From JBJXGC01 sp046154545 (GTDB lineage: Bacteria > Chloroflexota > Dehalococcoidia > Tepidiformales > Tepidiformaceae): a DNA stretch of 5,005 nucleotides. The stretch spans positions 1 through 5,005 of the forward strand of contig JBJXGC010000013.1 in assembly GCA_046154545.1 (NCBI GenBank), written 5' to 3'. Positions within the stretch are counted from its first letter, which is position 1. Every line of letters starts with the position of its first letter. Below the pieces are notes generated by a model, which worked only from the letters and a program-made list of their open reading frames with translations, was not told the origin of the DNA and ran no database searches. Below are positions 4,843 through 5,005 of the stretch, piece by piece. The position numbers and the translations under genes were made by a program.

Positions 4843-5005
4843 CGGGTAAACACCAGGATGGCCGGGACGGCGAGGGCGATGAGGACGAGCAGGCTGAGCG
4901 CGATGCCGATGCTGTTCCAGTCGCGATGACGGACGCGCCCCCCGTAGTAGCGGTCCTCCCACGAGCCGTCCATCAGGTCGAGGTCACGCTCATCCGGGCC
5001 GAGGT
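4839..5005 (-). CDS. C-terminal part of a small single-pass membrane protein (5' end at or beyond window edge)
   Basis: The minus-strand frame is open from the window edge to a TGA at 4841-4839, showing 54 residues. The visible part starts with acidic LGPDERDLDL, then MDGSWEDRYYGGRVRHRDWN, then one strong hydrophobic helix from about Ser31 to Phe52 (IGIALSLLVLIALAVPAILV), ending in Thr-Arg. The acidic/aromatic-basic segment followed by a C-terminal helix suggests a tail-anchored or single-pass protein with its soluble part in the cytoplasm. Met11 could be a start for a 44-residue protein, but the frame continues upstream of it, so the start is undecided. The stop codon overlaps the SDR start by 4 nt, so the two are almost certainly co-transcribed and translationally coupled. 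I do not recognise the family. Confidence 0.75.
   Translation of the reverse strand, partial: LGPDERDLDLMDGSWEDRYYGGRVRHRDWNSIGIALSLLVLIALAVPAILVFTR

Noticed and set aside
4201..4929. Plus-strand frames of 133 and 242 codons over 4181-4929
   Set aside because: They are antisense shadows of the SDR and membrane-protein genes, rich in Arg and Pro without domain features.

Overview
The window is GC-rich bacterial DNA with strong G/C preference at third codon positions. It holds five recognisable protein genes, one probable small hypothetical gene and the 3' end of a small membrane-protein gene. The mix of a crotonase-fold protein, an acyl-CoA dehydrogenase-fold flavoprotein, a luciferase-like (probably F420-dependent) oxidoreductase, a small blue-copper lipoprotein and a degenerate SDR suits an aerobic Chloroflexota (Dehalococcoidia/Tepidiforma-like) or an actinobacterium. 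That placement is inferred from gene content only; no marker gene is present.

Layout. (1) 1-1987, plus strand: a 5'-truncated enoyl-CoA hydratase/isomerase-family gene, then, after 46 nt, a flavin-dependent acyl-CoA dehydrogenase/group D monooxygenase-like gene. This is a plausible catabolic pair acting on CoA thioesters or a ring compound. (2) 1995-2303, minus strand: a 102-codon hypothetical gene convergent with the flavoprotein, with a strong AGGAGG ribosome site. (3) 2304-2632: a 329-bp gene-free region between divergent genes. It carries a long bulged inverted repeat (2324-2390), a hairpin that puts the minus-strand ribosome site in its loop (2309-2325), a 17-bp GC palindrome and a possible promoter for the next gene. 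(4) 2633-3592, plus: a luciferase-like monooxygenase-family oxidoreductase. (5) 3593-3797: an intergenic region with a possible promoter flanked by two palindromes, one of which is an exact TGTGA-N6-TCACA site lying over the next start codon. (6) 3798-4184, plus: a cupredoxin lipoprotein with a full type 1 copper ligand set. (7) 4210-5005, minus: an SDR-fold gene without the usual catalytic residues, joined by an ATGA overlap to the end of a small single-pass membrane-protein gene.

The first two genes may work together in degradation. The cupredoxin probably acts outside the membrane in electron transfer or copper handling. The membrane-protein/SDR pair is almost certainly one operon. The least explained parts are the structured leader of the small minus-strand gene, the CRP/FNR-like palindrome at the cupredoxin start, and two enzyme-fold proteins (crotonase and SDR) whose canonical catalytic residues are missing. 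No RNA gene, CRISPR array or mobile element was seen.
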